Program-made: the position numbers and the translations under genes
DNA from: Molossus alvarezi
Lineage: Eukaryota > Chordata > Mammalia > Chiroptera > Molossidae
Length of the DNA: 64,000 nucleotides
Direction of reading: 5' to 3'
Assembly (NCBI GenBank): GCA_037176705.1
Contig: CM073886.1
Coordinates: forward strand, 127,254,001-127,318,000
Notes under the pieces: generated by a model
Seen by the model: the letters and a program-made list of their open reading frames with translations, nothing else
What the model was told of the DNA's origin: nothing
The model's database searches: none
Shown here: positions 30,910 through 41,208 of the stretch, one piece after another
Numbering within the stretch: position 1 is the first letter of the stretch
How the letters are laid out: every line of letters begins with the position of its first letter

Positions 30910-31405
30910 CTGGCGCTGGGTCGCTCCGTGGGGTGTGAGAGAGAAAGGAAAACAGATAACGTTTTTGTAAGTTGACTTTTTTTTTGTCATCCTAAATGCA
31001 TTTTTTACTAATTAAGAAAGGAATATTGTGCTTACTGGATCAAATCTGGAAAACACTGAATTGGGAGAGAAAACAGTAGTCATAGCCCCTCTGCCGCAGG
31101 CCAGCCCTCAGCTGCCGGCGATTCTGCCGCCGCAGCGCGTGTGTTAGGCGGTGGGGACGCTTGGTTCAGAGCTGTGACTCCAACAGCCACCCCTTAGTCA
31201 CAGCTACAGAAACGACCCCTGAGAGGACCCTGGTTTTGAACGTGGGAGCAAACGTCAGTTCAGAAGATGACATGGACTTGAGGCCGGGGTGGAGCGGGCA
31301 GGGCGGGACCGAGTGTCCTGGAGGACTTTCCGTGGAAGGACTGTCGTCTGTCCTTGTCCACTACGGGCCGCTTATCAGGCCTGGACAAGAAACGGACCTA
31401 CAACA

Positions 31406-31495
31406 TTGTTTTTTCAGTTACAGTTGACATCCAATCTTTTATTAGTTTCGGGTGTAGAGCATAGTGGTTAAATATTTATGACTACTTCTCAAAGC
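31406..31495 (-). mobile_element. Short L1 3'-end fragment
   Basis: cagttacagttgacatccaa, ttagtttcgggtgtag and catagtggtta match the 3' end of antisense L1s in this window. About 90 bp remain. Confidence 0.6.
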
Positions 31496-32299
31496 GAAGT
31501 TCTGCATGTGTAATCTTAGGTGAATAAACTAAGTTGCAAAAACCCCTGTTCCAGTCTCAGCATTACTACCGAGTTTGCACTGTTTCTGTCGGATAGCATC
31601 GAACCTACATAAAGGCTCAATACAAAGGGAACTGTCACTAGACTAAATCCCAGGATATTTATTAACGGGAAAAACAGAAGTCACGTTTCTCTGTGGTTTG
31701 ATTTGGGGAAGGAGGTCAAGCGAAGCCTTTGAACCACGCCAAGAGGCGACCTTGTGGTTTCTGTTGTTGACACTGAAGAAAAACATCTCAGCGAGAGGTG
31801 TTAGAGGAGGGAGACCCAGTGGGAGCCTGTGGGCTGGGTGGCAGTTGCCTCCTGCAGCTCACACTAGGTGGGAAAGACTGGTGGGACTTCTCTTGTCATA
31901 AAACCGTCCTCTTTCTGAAATGTGAATTAGAGCGACAACTGTTGCAGCCACTTATTTGGGCCAAGGGCTCTGCTGTTGGGGACAGCAAGCAGAACGGCGA
32001 AGTTGCGGCCTCTGCATTTCCAGGTCGTTCCCCACAGCCTCAGATGGGGGGTTTTTGGGAGGAAGCGGTGGGCTGGTGGGTGATGACCCTCGCAGTTCCC
32101 GGCGTTTGTCCTGCTCACCTTTGGCTCTCTGTTCTGGAACTCACCTGTTAGGAGACAGTGCAGGGACCTTCTGGACTTCTCCTAAGAGGAAGGGAAATTG
32201 CTGTGTGTTCTGGGGAGGTTGGCTCACTAGCTGTTTCATTGACTTGAGAGACAAGATAACTCTATGATTAAGTAAAGCGAGTTTGTTCACCGGGATGTT

Positions 32300-32338
32300 A
32301 ATGTCTGTTAATAAAACCACGAATGTCTGTTAATAAAA
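32300..32338. repeat. Direct repeat, 17 bp with 22-bp period
   Basis: aatgtctgttaataaaa occurs at 32300-32316 and again at 32322-32338, separated by ccacg. It is a small tandem duplication without an evident function. Confidence 0.9.
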
Positions 32339-32473
32339 ATTCCTTGTAGACATTAATCTGATACTATTTGTCTGGGGGCCGATGGTAGAAAAATAAGCCA
32401 GAGAGTGTGCCTAGAGCTGGTCAGGCTATAATGCCAGCAGCAGAATCCTGGTTTTCAGCTTGAATGTCACAAT

Positions 32474-32679
32474 TTTTTTTATTGATTTTTTTTAGAGAGA
32501 GAGAAAGGGAGAGGAAGAAAGAGATAGAAACATCGACGGGAGAGAACATCGATTGGCTGCCCCCTGCACGCCGCCCAGGGGGATTGAGCATCCCTGACAT
32601 GTGTCCTAGCCGGGAATCAAACCAGCGACCTTTTGGTGCACGGGTTGACGCTCAACCACTGAGCCACACCAGCCTGGCT
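32474..32679 (-). repeat. VES-B SINE
   Basis: An antisense VES-B copy with tattgattttttttagaga, gattggctgccccctgcacg and a head ending gccacaccagcctggc. A short tgtcaca repeat at both ends may be the remains of its duplication. Confidence 0.85.
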
Positions 32680-34589
32680 GTCACAGCCGTTAATAGTGAA
32701 TGACTCAGGTGATTAAACCAGAGCGTCATCTAAAATGTTTGAACATTGGCTGCGTTTTCTCTCTCTCTTCCCCCCCCCCTTCTCTCAACCCTTCCCCCAA
32801 TTTCTACCTTCCTGCGACCTAAAGTCTGTGCTTGTTAAATACAAGCAGTTAAAATACTGTTTTGTGGTAGGACCAGCATTCCTGGGGTGTACAGGGTTCA
32901 ACACATTTAGCATAATCTTAGGTGAATTGAAGATGGAAGATGAGAAACGTCACTGACATTGTTTCTTGTCACACAAGAGGTCTCGTTGCAGTAATTCATT
33001 CTTGTGCCCGTGCAGGGTCTGACACTTTGCTTCCCTTACCGTCCCTGTCGCCACGTAACAGCTTTTGTAGACCTACAGGCGGAAAGGGTGTTAAACAATC
33101 TTTAGTCGTTTTCCTACAAAGAAATGGTTTTTCTCTATTCGATCCACATGTGAAAAGTGGCGTGTATTAGTACTGCCTCTCTCACCACATACATGGCCAG
33201 GAGATGAGCGGCCCACATAGCGACACAGAAAGACGGCTTTCAGGCCTGTTACCCTGAGGACGGCAGTGATTCACTGGATGTTGTTCTCTGATCACCCGCG
33301 GATCAGCCTGCGCTCACCAGACGTCTTGGGAAATCAGGCCAGTGGTAGAGAGGGAGATGCAGACTTGGGGAGCATCCGACGGTCGGGCAGCTTGGCAGAA
33401 GGCAGGACGTGGAAGGGAAGGAATGAGGACGGAAAAAATGATCTGAAAAGAAAAGGGAGAAGACAAATGAAATTTCAGTTTCTGACCTCATTACAATTTG
33501 CATTTTGTCCATGGCATAATATAAACTGCTGTTTTAGGATGACATCTGTCACATGGCATGGGAAAAGTAATTACTTGACTTAAGATTTATGGGAGATATA
33601 GAATTGTATATTAGTGTATTACCATTTTTTTTTTTGTTTTTTTTTTTTTACTAGAGGATGTTGAATTTTCAACATGGGCTTTATAACAAGTTACGTAAAT
33701 CTCACATTTGGTTTCAAGGGAAGAGAACTATTCTTGCTAACCTGATGACGTGGATTATCATATCTTTCTTGCTTCTGTGTGAAGATTTTTTTTTTTTTTG
33801 AATTTAAAGGGAATCATAGGAACTTGATTGATTTTGCTTCGAGAGTCGTCATCGTTTCCTAGGAGAAAGGCGCATTTTCTTGACAGGGTTAGGGACCTGT
33901 GCTTCCGTAGAGGCTGGCGTGGTGGTCTGCTGGCACGGGAGGAGGCTGGGCGGTTACCTTGCGCCGTAATGAAAGAAATCTGTATTTACAGTCTGCGGTG
34001 TTTCAGCCCTTTCTTCACTCGGGGGCTCCCACCGTGCCCCTGGGCCCAGCTGCAGGGCCGCTGGCTTTAGGAGCTCTTCGAGCCTCAGGACGCCAGCTTG
34101 CCCAGCATCCAGATGTGGCGACATAGTCGCACACATCCCTCGTGGCAGTGGGCCAGTGTGGACACACGACTGTCATCAATGAGTTATGCCCAAGTGGTGC
34201 CAAGAGAAACTGCATCTGTCGTACTGCCCGTCTGACTTCATGGTCCGTGAACTCGGTATAGACACTGCTATTTTCCTGTCCTTGGACCGTAGTCATAACA
34301 CGCTCACAGGAGCGGAGGTGTGGGCTGAAGCACGTGGCATTTCAGGACAAGGGCTCGTTTCGGAACCTCACGAAAGTTCACCGACTCCAGCTTCCTCTTC
34401 TTCCTGCCTGCCCGGGGCGTCTCTGTGGCTCACTGACTGAGGCTCGGTTTCTGCACGCATTTTAATGCACGTATCTTACAAGAGCACAGGCGTGTTCTCT
34501 ATTTCCCAGTCTCTGCACGGATATGAGAGGCGTGTCATGATAAAGCCGAGACAGTGTTCCCAATGGATAATTCTTAGAAAGAGGTGTGC

Positions 34590-34840
34590 TTTTTTTTTTA
34601 ATCCTCATCCGAGGACATTTTTCCATTTTTTGTTCAGGTAGAGTGGGAGAGAGAAAGAGGAAGAGAGAGAGAGAGAGAAACATCAACGTGAAAGGGACAC
34701 ATCGAGTGGCTGCCACCCGCATGACCAGCCAGGGCCAGGGACAAACTGCAACTGAGGTAGGTGCCCTTAGCGGGAACCGAACCCGGGTCTCTCGGGACCA
34801 CAGGCTGATGCTCTAACTGCTGAGCCAAACCGGCCAGGGC
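34590..34840 (-). repeat. VES-A SINE
   Basis: An antisense VES-A copy close to consensus, ending ccaaaccggccagggc. The flanks are T-rich on both sides (ttctttttta on the right), so the duplication cannot be resolved by eye. Confidence 0.9.
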
Positions 34841-35689
34841 TTCTTTTTTACAATTAATCTCAGCTTGATTTTCTGTCTGTAAAGCATTATTGCTTGGATC
34901 CCCACAGAAGTCTTTTGATTTTAGGAAACTGCTTTTCAACTTCTTTTATTGACCAACAAATGTTCTATATTGCTTTCAGGTCAACGTCCAACTATATCTT
35001 TCTGTTAATAGTTTAATGATAGAAGTTTAGTACGGTGCACGGAGAAGACAGGAATGCGTCAGCCCAGTTCTGACTCTCAAAGTTTATAGTTATAAAGAAA
35101 ACCAATCTGTGAACAAATGAATCAATGAATGAGTTCCGTTTAACGTGACAGTTTGCTAAGACAGGTGGGTGGAAATGGGGAAGGAATCCAAGGGAGAGGA
35201 GCAGTCAGCTGGCTAGGGGACATTTCAAACTGCTTACACTACTCATGAACTTTCTTGCAGGTGTGACAAATATTACTTTTTTTCATCCTCTGTCTAAATT
35301 CATCTAGCTGCCCATGGCACTTACAGGTTAATAGTGTTTTGCAGTCTTCTGTGACGCGGCTGTAGGTTTAAATGCATGCTATTTTTGCTAAGAGATTCAT
35401 TCTTTGAACATACTGGAAGATTTTGTTGCTCTAACTGGATTTTCTTGTATTTCGTGGATTCGATGTAATTAGAAGAAACAGAGTTCAGCCTTCTTGGATT
35501 TGTTATGTTTTAGGGTGTAGGACGTACAAATTTATAAAGCAGTAAAGGTACGTATTTCTGAAGAGAATAGAAATTAGGCCAGGTAAAAGGCCCAGTCTAG
35601 TACTGGAGTAAAGAAATACACTTATTGAGCAATTTCATGCCAGTTTTTTAATACTTTCTTTTTAGACGACTATTTATAACCACTAATGA

Positions 35690-35825
35690 CCATTCTCTGA
35701 ACAAATAATTGACACGGCCTGTGCCAGGCACTGCTGTAGGTCTTGAGAACACACCAGTGAGTACATAGGGAACATGCCTGACCCTGCGGGCTTGACATTC
35801 ATGGTGGGGCGAGTTCACGGGCTTT
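35690..35825 (+). repeat. L2-like ancient LINE 3' fragment
   Basis: tgtgccaggcactgctgtagg followed by cttgagaacacaccagtgag and cctgaccctgcgggcttgac matches the widespread 'tgccaggcactgtgctaggcgctgggga ... ccctgccctcatggag' sequence of mammalian L2 3' ends. Confidence 0.6.
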
Positions 35826-36640
35826 CCCGCATTCGGAACTGTGGGTCACTTGTAACCCGTCGTGTTTCCGGTTCCGAAGCAAGCTGAAGTGGAGTATCAG
35901 TTCCGAGTCACACCGGGCTCTGGTGATGAGTTAGCCAGTGCGTCTGGTTTGCTGAAAGGACTTCGCCTTCCTGAAAAACGTGGGCAGGAGAGTGACGCGA
36001 TGGGGGTATCGGCGTGACTGGTGGTCGGGGGCAGCTTTCGGGGGAACAGAGGAAGACCACAGGAAGTCTGTGCCTTCACTCACGTCGATGTTCAGCCCGT
36101 GCGGAGAACTGCCAGGAACTGTCAGGTCGGAGGTGTGTGCGGTGCTCCTGGAAGTGACCCTCTTCCTCGCTGATTCGGGCCGCTGAGCGATCGGTGTGGA
36201 GGAAGGAACAGAGGACCGTGATGACAGCCTGAGGTTTGGGGGTTGTAGAGCCGTGCATTCCACACTCGTCCTTGGAAGCCCTTGTCACAGCTGCTGTGGT
36301 CGGAGGGAGAAACTCCCGCAGCCGACGAAACCAGCCAGAGCCTCTGGCCATCAGGGTGGCTTTGGGTTCGCAGTTCTAGTGTCAGTCCTAAGAAACGCTC
36401 TGAGCTGGTTTTCCTCAATAAGGCTCAAGTAAACACGGCGGAGTACAAATAAATAAAAGCCCTCTTCTCATTTCACGTCCAGATTCTGCAGCGTCCGGCG
36501 CACAGTCTGCGTTGCAGGCGGCTCTCCGGCCATCCCGTTCGGTGGCATCATTCGTCACTCAGACGGAGAGAGAACGATGTATCGCTCCTGCGCGATCTCT
36601 GCGATGCAGCGTGTAGCGTTCGAGGGCGTGCGTGCAGGCC
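35810..36640. promoter_or_regulatory. CpG-island-like segment inside intron 19
   Basis: By eye this 830-bp stretch holds close to 60 CpGs at roughly 53% G+C, so observed/expected CpG is near 1, where most of the intron is strongly CpG-poor. The densest part is 36480-36640 (for example gcgtccggcgcac, ttcgagggcgtgcg). No VES or L1 match explains it, except that the left edge touches the L2 fragment. It could be an intragenic promoter, an enhancer or an undecayed insertion. I see no TATA box, coding exon or paired splice sites to decide. Confidence 0.45.
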
Positions 36641-37143
36641 AGAAGTCTAGCTTTTCTCTGACATCATTCTTCATAGTCGTGTTGGTTATTTCGAAATAAA
36701 GCTGCTTCAGCAGCCCTTCTCTTTCTCTTCCGGGTTTGGTGGCTGGATTTGGTTCGGTGATGGAAAAACCCTTTTCGAGCCCAGTCCATAGTCATCTCTT
36801 CCAAGTGGACGAGGCAGTGTGACATGCGCAGTGCTTGTGCCACGTGGCCCGATGGCACCTCTTTAGATGACTTCTCATTCTTTGGGTGGCCTCCATGTCA
36901 CAAGGCCACAGCACACATGGGAAATGTGACCACTGCCCTTTGTCAGACATTTCCTCATTCGCCGTCCTGGAACAGGCCCTCTTGTCCTGGACGAGAAGAG
37001 TTATGCCCCTGAGACCTTCAGTAAGGTCTGCAACAATCATACTTCTCTTCCCGAAGAGAGGCAGGCCGAGGATGAACACCAACTTTCAAATCCGAGTAGC
37101 AGTTCAGCCCTTATTCGCCTTCAAAAAAAGAAAAGAAAAGAAA
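36641..37143. pseudogene. Possible decayed retrocopy (unidentified)
   Basis: On the minus strand two overlapping frames (37082-36792 and 36858-36664) could be one protein with a frameshift. The second ends in a Lys/Arg-rich tail (SSHQTRKRKRRAAEAALFR). On the + strand the segment ends in an A-rich run (37124-37142), which would instead fit a + strand insertion. The two clues disagree, and I do not recognise the peptide. Confidence 0.2.
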
Positions 37144-37572
37144 GGTACATAATGTTCTCTCATTCTGGCTGTTGGAAAGTCCTAGAACATGAAGTGAACG
37201 TTTTCTTTCCATTTGGAATTGTGTTGAGTAAGCTCGTCTGCACCGGTGCTGGTGGGACGGACTTTCACAATTTTAGAAAGCTGGGTGTCCGTCCTTTGGC
37301 TTAAGAAGCTTTGCCAGCAAGTTGGTTCCGCCTCTGTCATTAATCAGTTTTCATGGACACTGTCTTCCCTGTCAGGAAGGATTTTTTTCCTGCTTCGTTA
37401 CCGTGTTCCTCTTCAGATGGACAGGCTAACCCTACCCATCTGGTCCCACCCAGCCATTTCATCAGCAAGGGTAATTTATGTCGTGTTTACCCTGCTCCAT
37501 GTTTTATAAGGTTTATTCCAAAGTACATTTACTAAAATTTAAATTTCTTTTATATTTCTTTTAAAATTATTT

Positions 37573-37616
37573 CTTATTAAAAGCACAAGATAGCTTTATC
37601 TTGTGCTTTTAGTAAG
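37573..37616. other. Perfect short hairpin, 20-bp stem
   Basis: The left arm at 37573-37592 (core taaaagcacaagata, 37578-37592) and the right arm at 37597-37616 (core tatcttgtgctttta, 37597-37611) are exact complements over 15 bp. In RNA, a G-U wobble and four more pairs extend this to 20 bp, with loop gctt. It lies in AT-rich intron and is not part of a SINE that I recognise. Confidence 0.85.
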
Positions 37617-37756
37617 TGACCTGTAACTGTCCATCAGAAATTCTGATCAGGAGGTGATAAAACAAAGAAACCTGCCTTTTCAGATCCCACCATATTTTTC
37701 ACAGGTGAAATGCACAATTAAATGAAAAAAATATTGAATGTAGCGACAAATCTTTT

Positions 37757-38005
37757 ATTTATTTGTTTATCCTCACCTGAAGACATTTTCCCATTTTTGT
37801 TCAGATAGAGCGGGAGGGAAAGAGAAGAAGAGAGAGAGAGAGAAACATCGACGTGAAAGGGACCCATCAAGTGACTGCCTCCCGCACGACCCAACCAGGG
37901 CTGGAGACGAATTGCAACCGAGGTATGTGTCCCTGACTGGAATCAAACCCGTGACTCGTTGGTCCGTGGGCCATCGCTATAACTGCTGCGCCAAACTGGC
38001 CAGGG
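37757..38005 (-). repeat. VES-A SINE
   Basis: An antisense VES-A copy with diverged flanking repeats gcgacaaatctttt (37743-37756) and gcaacagatctttt (38007-38020), two mismatches. It is probably older than the copy at 45391. Confidence 0.88.
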
Positions 38006-38319
38006 TGCAACAGATCTTTTTACCACTTTCACTGGCCCTTCTCAGGAAGGGGCATTGCCACGTGCAACCAGAATCAAAGGTTCTTCACGTGTAGCCCTGC
38101 CAGGGACTCTATTGCCTCCAAGGGGAACTCCCAGCCTGGTCTATGATTGAACAATGTTTACACACCCATTTGCTGTCATTCTAAAACAGGACTCCCGCCT
38201 TAGGAAGCCGTTGTATTGGAGAATTTTTAAGGTCTATATTAACTCTTAAGGTTTTATTGATATATAAATATTTATGGTTCAAAACAGGAAGGACAAGTAG
38301 GATTCTAATAAAAGAAACT

Positions 38320-38540
38320 TTTTTTTTAATGTTTTTTCTTTATTGATTTTAGAGAGAGAGGAAGGGAGAGGGAGAAAGAGATAGAAACATCGATGAGAGA
38401 GAACATTGATTGGCTGCCTCCTGCATGCCCCCCACTGGGGACCGGGCCCACAACCTGGGCATGTGCCCTGACTGGGAATCGAACGGTGACCTCTTGCTGC
38501 ATGGGCCGATGCTCCACCACTGAACCACACCGGCTGGGTG
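38320..38540 (-). repeat. VES-B SINE
   Basis: An antisense VES-B copy with ctttattgattttagagag, ttggctgcctcctgcatgcc and a head ending ccacaccggctgggtgg. Confidence 0.88.
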
Positions 38541-40665
38541 GAACCACCTTTTTATTTTTCCTTGGTTATGTCTTTCCTAGTTAATTTGTCTTCCTCATTG
38601 GAGCCGAGAATAAAATATTTAGGTAAATGTGAGATAGTGATATTGGGTAAGCAGAATTCAAAATCCTATCAACGTAAATTGTCTTGTAGTTTGATTTTTA
38701 AAATGTAAAACACAGTAGCAAAAAGAAAATTAACCCTTTGAATATTGTGAATATGAAAATAGATTTTGCATAATGATTCCCAAAACATGTAAAGAGATTT
38801 TTAAAAAACTTTTAAATAAATTTATTTTTGTTACAGATGTTTCTTCTTTTTTCCCCATTGACACCCTCCTCCCCATCCTCCCCACCCCATCCCCAGCTTT
38901 GTTGTCCATGTCCATCGGTTATGCGTACATGCATATAAGTTATGTGGTTTATCTCTTTCCTCCCCCCACCTCCTCTTCTGAGGGTTGTCAGTCTGTACCC
39001 TACTTCCACATCTCTGGTTCTACCCTGTTCCTCAGACTATGTTCATTATATTCCACAAATCAGTGAGATCATGTGATATTTGTCTTTCTCTGCTTGGCTT
39101 GTTTCGCTTAGGATAATACTCTCCAGGGCCCTCCATGTCGTCTCAAAGGATAAGAGATCTTTCTTTCTTACAGCTGCATAGTACTCCATTGTGTATATGT
39201 ACCACTGCTTTTTTATCCATTTGTCTACTGATGAACAACTGTGCTGTTTCCAGATCTCAGCTATTATAAATAGTGCTGCTACGAACATGGGGGTACATAT
39301 ATTCTTTCTGATTGGTGTTTCAGGCTTCTTAAGGTATATTCCTAGAAGTGGGATCACTGGGTCAAATGGAAGTTCAATTTTTAGTTTTTTGAGGTAACAC
39401 CATATTGTTTTCCATAGTGGCTGCACCAGTCTGCATTCCCACCAGCAGTGTTCAGAGTCCCCTTTTCTCCACACCCTCGCCAACACTTGTTGTTTGACGA
39501 TTTGTTGATGGCAGCCATTCTGACAGGTGTGAGGTGATACCTCATTATTGTTTTAATTTGCATCTCTCTGATGATTAGTAATATTGAGCATTTCTTCATA
39601 TGTCTCTTGGTCATTTGTATGTCCTGTTTGGCGAGGTGTCTATTCAGCTTCTCTGCCCATTTTTTAATTGGGTTCTTTGTGTTGCTTTTGTTGAGTTGTA
39701 TGAGCATTGTATATATTTTGAAAATTAACCCCTTATCTGATGTATCATTGGCAATGATGTTCTCCCATACAGTGGGTTGCCTTTCCATTTTGATGGTTGT
39801 TTCTTCTTGCTGTGCAGAAGATTTTGAGTTTGATGTAGTCCCATGTGTTCATTTTTTCCTTTATTTCTGTTGCCTTAGGTGATGTATCAGTGAAAATTCT
39901 GCTGTGTATGATGTCTGAAACTTTGTTGCCTACATCTTCTTCTAGAATTTTTATGGATTCATGGGTCACAGTTAAGTCTTTTATCCATTTTGAGTTTATT
40001 CTTGTGTATGGTGTAAGTTGATGGTCTAGTTTCATTTATTCGCATGTAGCTGTCCAATTTTTCCAACACCATTTATTAAAAAGGCTGTCTTTACTCCACT
40101 GTATGCTCTTGCCACCTTTGTCAAATATTAATTGAGCATAATGTCTTGGGTCAATTTCCGGGTTCTCTGTTCTGTTCCACTGGTCTATTTGCCTGTTATT
40201 GTGCCAGTACCAGGCTGTTTTGATTATAGTAGCTTTGTAGTATAACCTGAAATCTGGTAATGTGATCCCTCCTACTTTGTTCTTTTTTGTTTTTCAAGAT
40301 TGCTGTGGCTATGTGGGTTTTTTTTTTTTGGTCCCATATAAACATTTGAAGTGTTTGTTCTAGTTCTGTGAAATATGTTGTTGTTATTTTGATGGGGATT
40401 GCATTGAATCTATAGATTGCTTTGTGTAATGTGGACATTTTAATGATGTTAATTCTTCCAATCCATGAACAAGGTATGTGCTTCCACTTTTTTATATCTT
40501 CTTCTATTTCTTTTTTCAATGTCCTGTAGTTTTCTGCAAATAGGTCTTTACTTCTTTGGTTAAGTTTATTCCTAGGTATCTTAATTTTTTTGCCACGATG
40601 GTAAATGAGATTTTTTTTTAGTTTCTCTTTCTGTGAGTTCATCATTGGTGTATAAGAATGTCGTC

Positions 40666-40915
40666 GAGCCCTGGCCGGTTTGGCTCAGTGGTTGGAGTAT
40701 TGGTTCGCGGGCTGGAGAGACCTGGATTCGGTTCTCTCTAACAGCACGTACCTCGGTTGCAGTTTGTCCCCTGCCCCAGCTGAGGTTGTGTGGGTGGCGA
40801 CCACTGATATCTCTCTCTCACATCAGTGTTTCTCTCTCTCTCTCTCTCCCTCCCTCTGTCCCTCTTGCTCTATGAATGCAAAAAGTGTCCTCAGGTGAGG
40901 ATTAAAAAAAAAAAA
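40666..40915 (+). repeat. VES-A SINE inserted in the L1, sense to NNT
   Basis: Starts ccctggccggtttggctca and ends with tcctcaggtgagga and an A tail. The flanking aagaatgtc(g/a)t occurs at 40654-40664 and about 40914-40924. It splits the L1 reverse-transcriptase region. Confidence 0.9.
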
Positions 40916-40932
40916 AGAATGTCATTGATATC

Positions 40933-41208
40933 TTTTTTTTTTTTTTTAAATGTTTTTACTGATTTATTTTTATTTTTTTATCCTCACCCGAGGACATTTT
41001 TTGTTCAGATAGAGTGGGAGGGAGAGAGAGGAAGAGAGAGAGAGAGAAACATCGACGTGAAGGGACACATCGAGTGGCTGCCACCCGCACGACCAACCAG
41101 GGCCAGGGACAAACTGCAACCGAGGTACGTGCCCTTAGCGGGAACCGAACCCGGGTCTCTCGGGACCGCAGGCCGACGCTCTAACCGCTGAGCCAAACCG
41201 GCCAGGGC
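40933..41208 (-). repeat. VES-A SINE inserted next to the previous one, opposite orientation
   Basis: A full antisense VES-A, flanked by tgtcattgatatc (about 40920-40932) and tgtcgttgatatc (41209-41221). With the sense copy 17 bp away it forms an inverted pair. A stretch resembling part of another A/T tail lies at its poly-T end (40935-40975). Confidence 0.9.
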
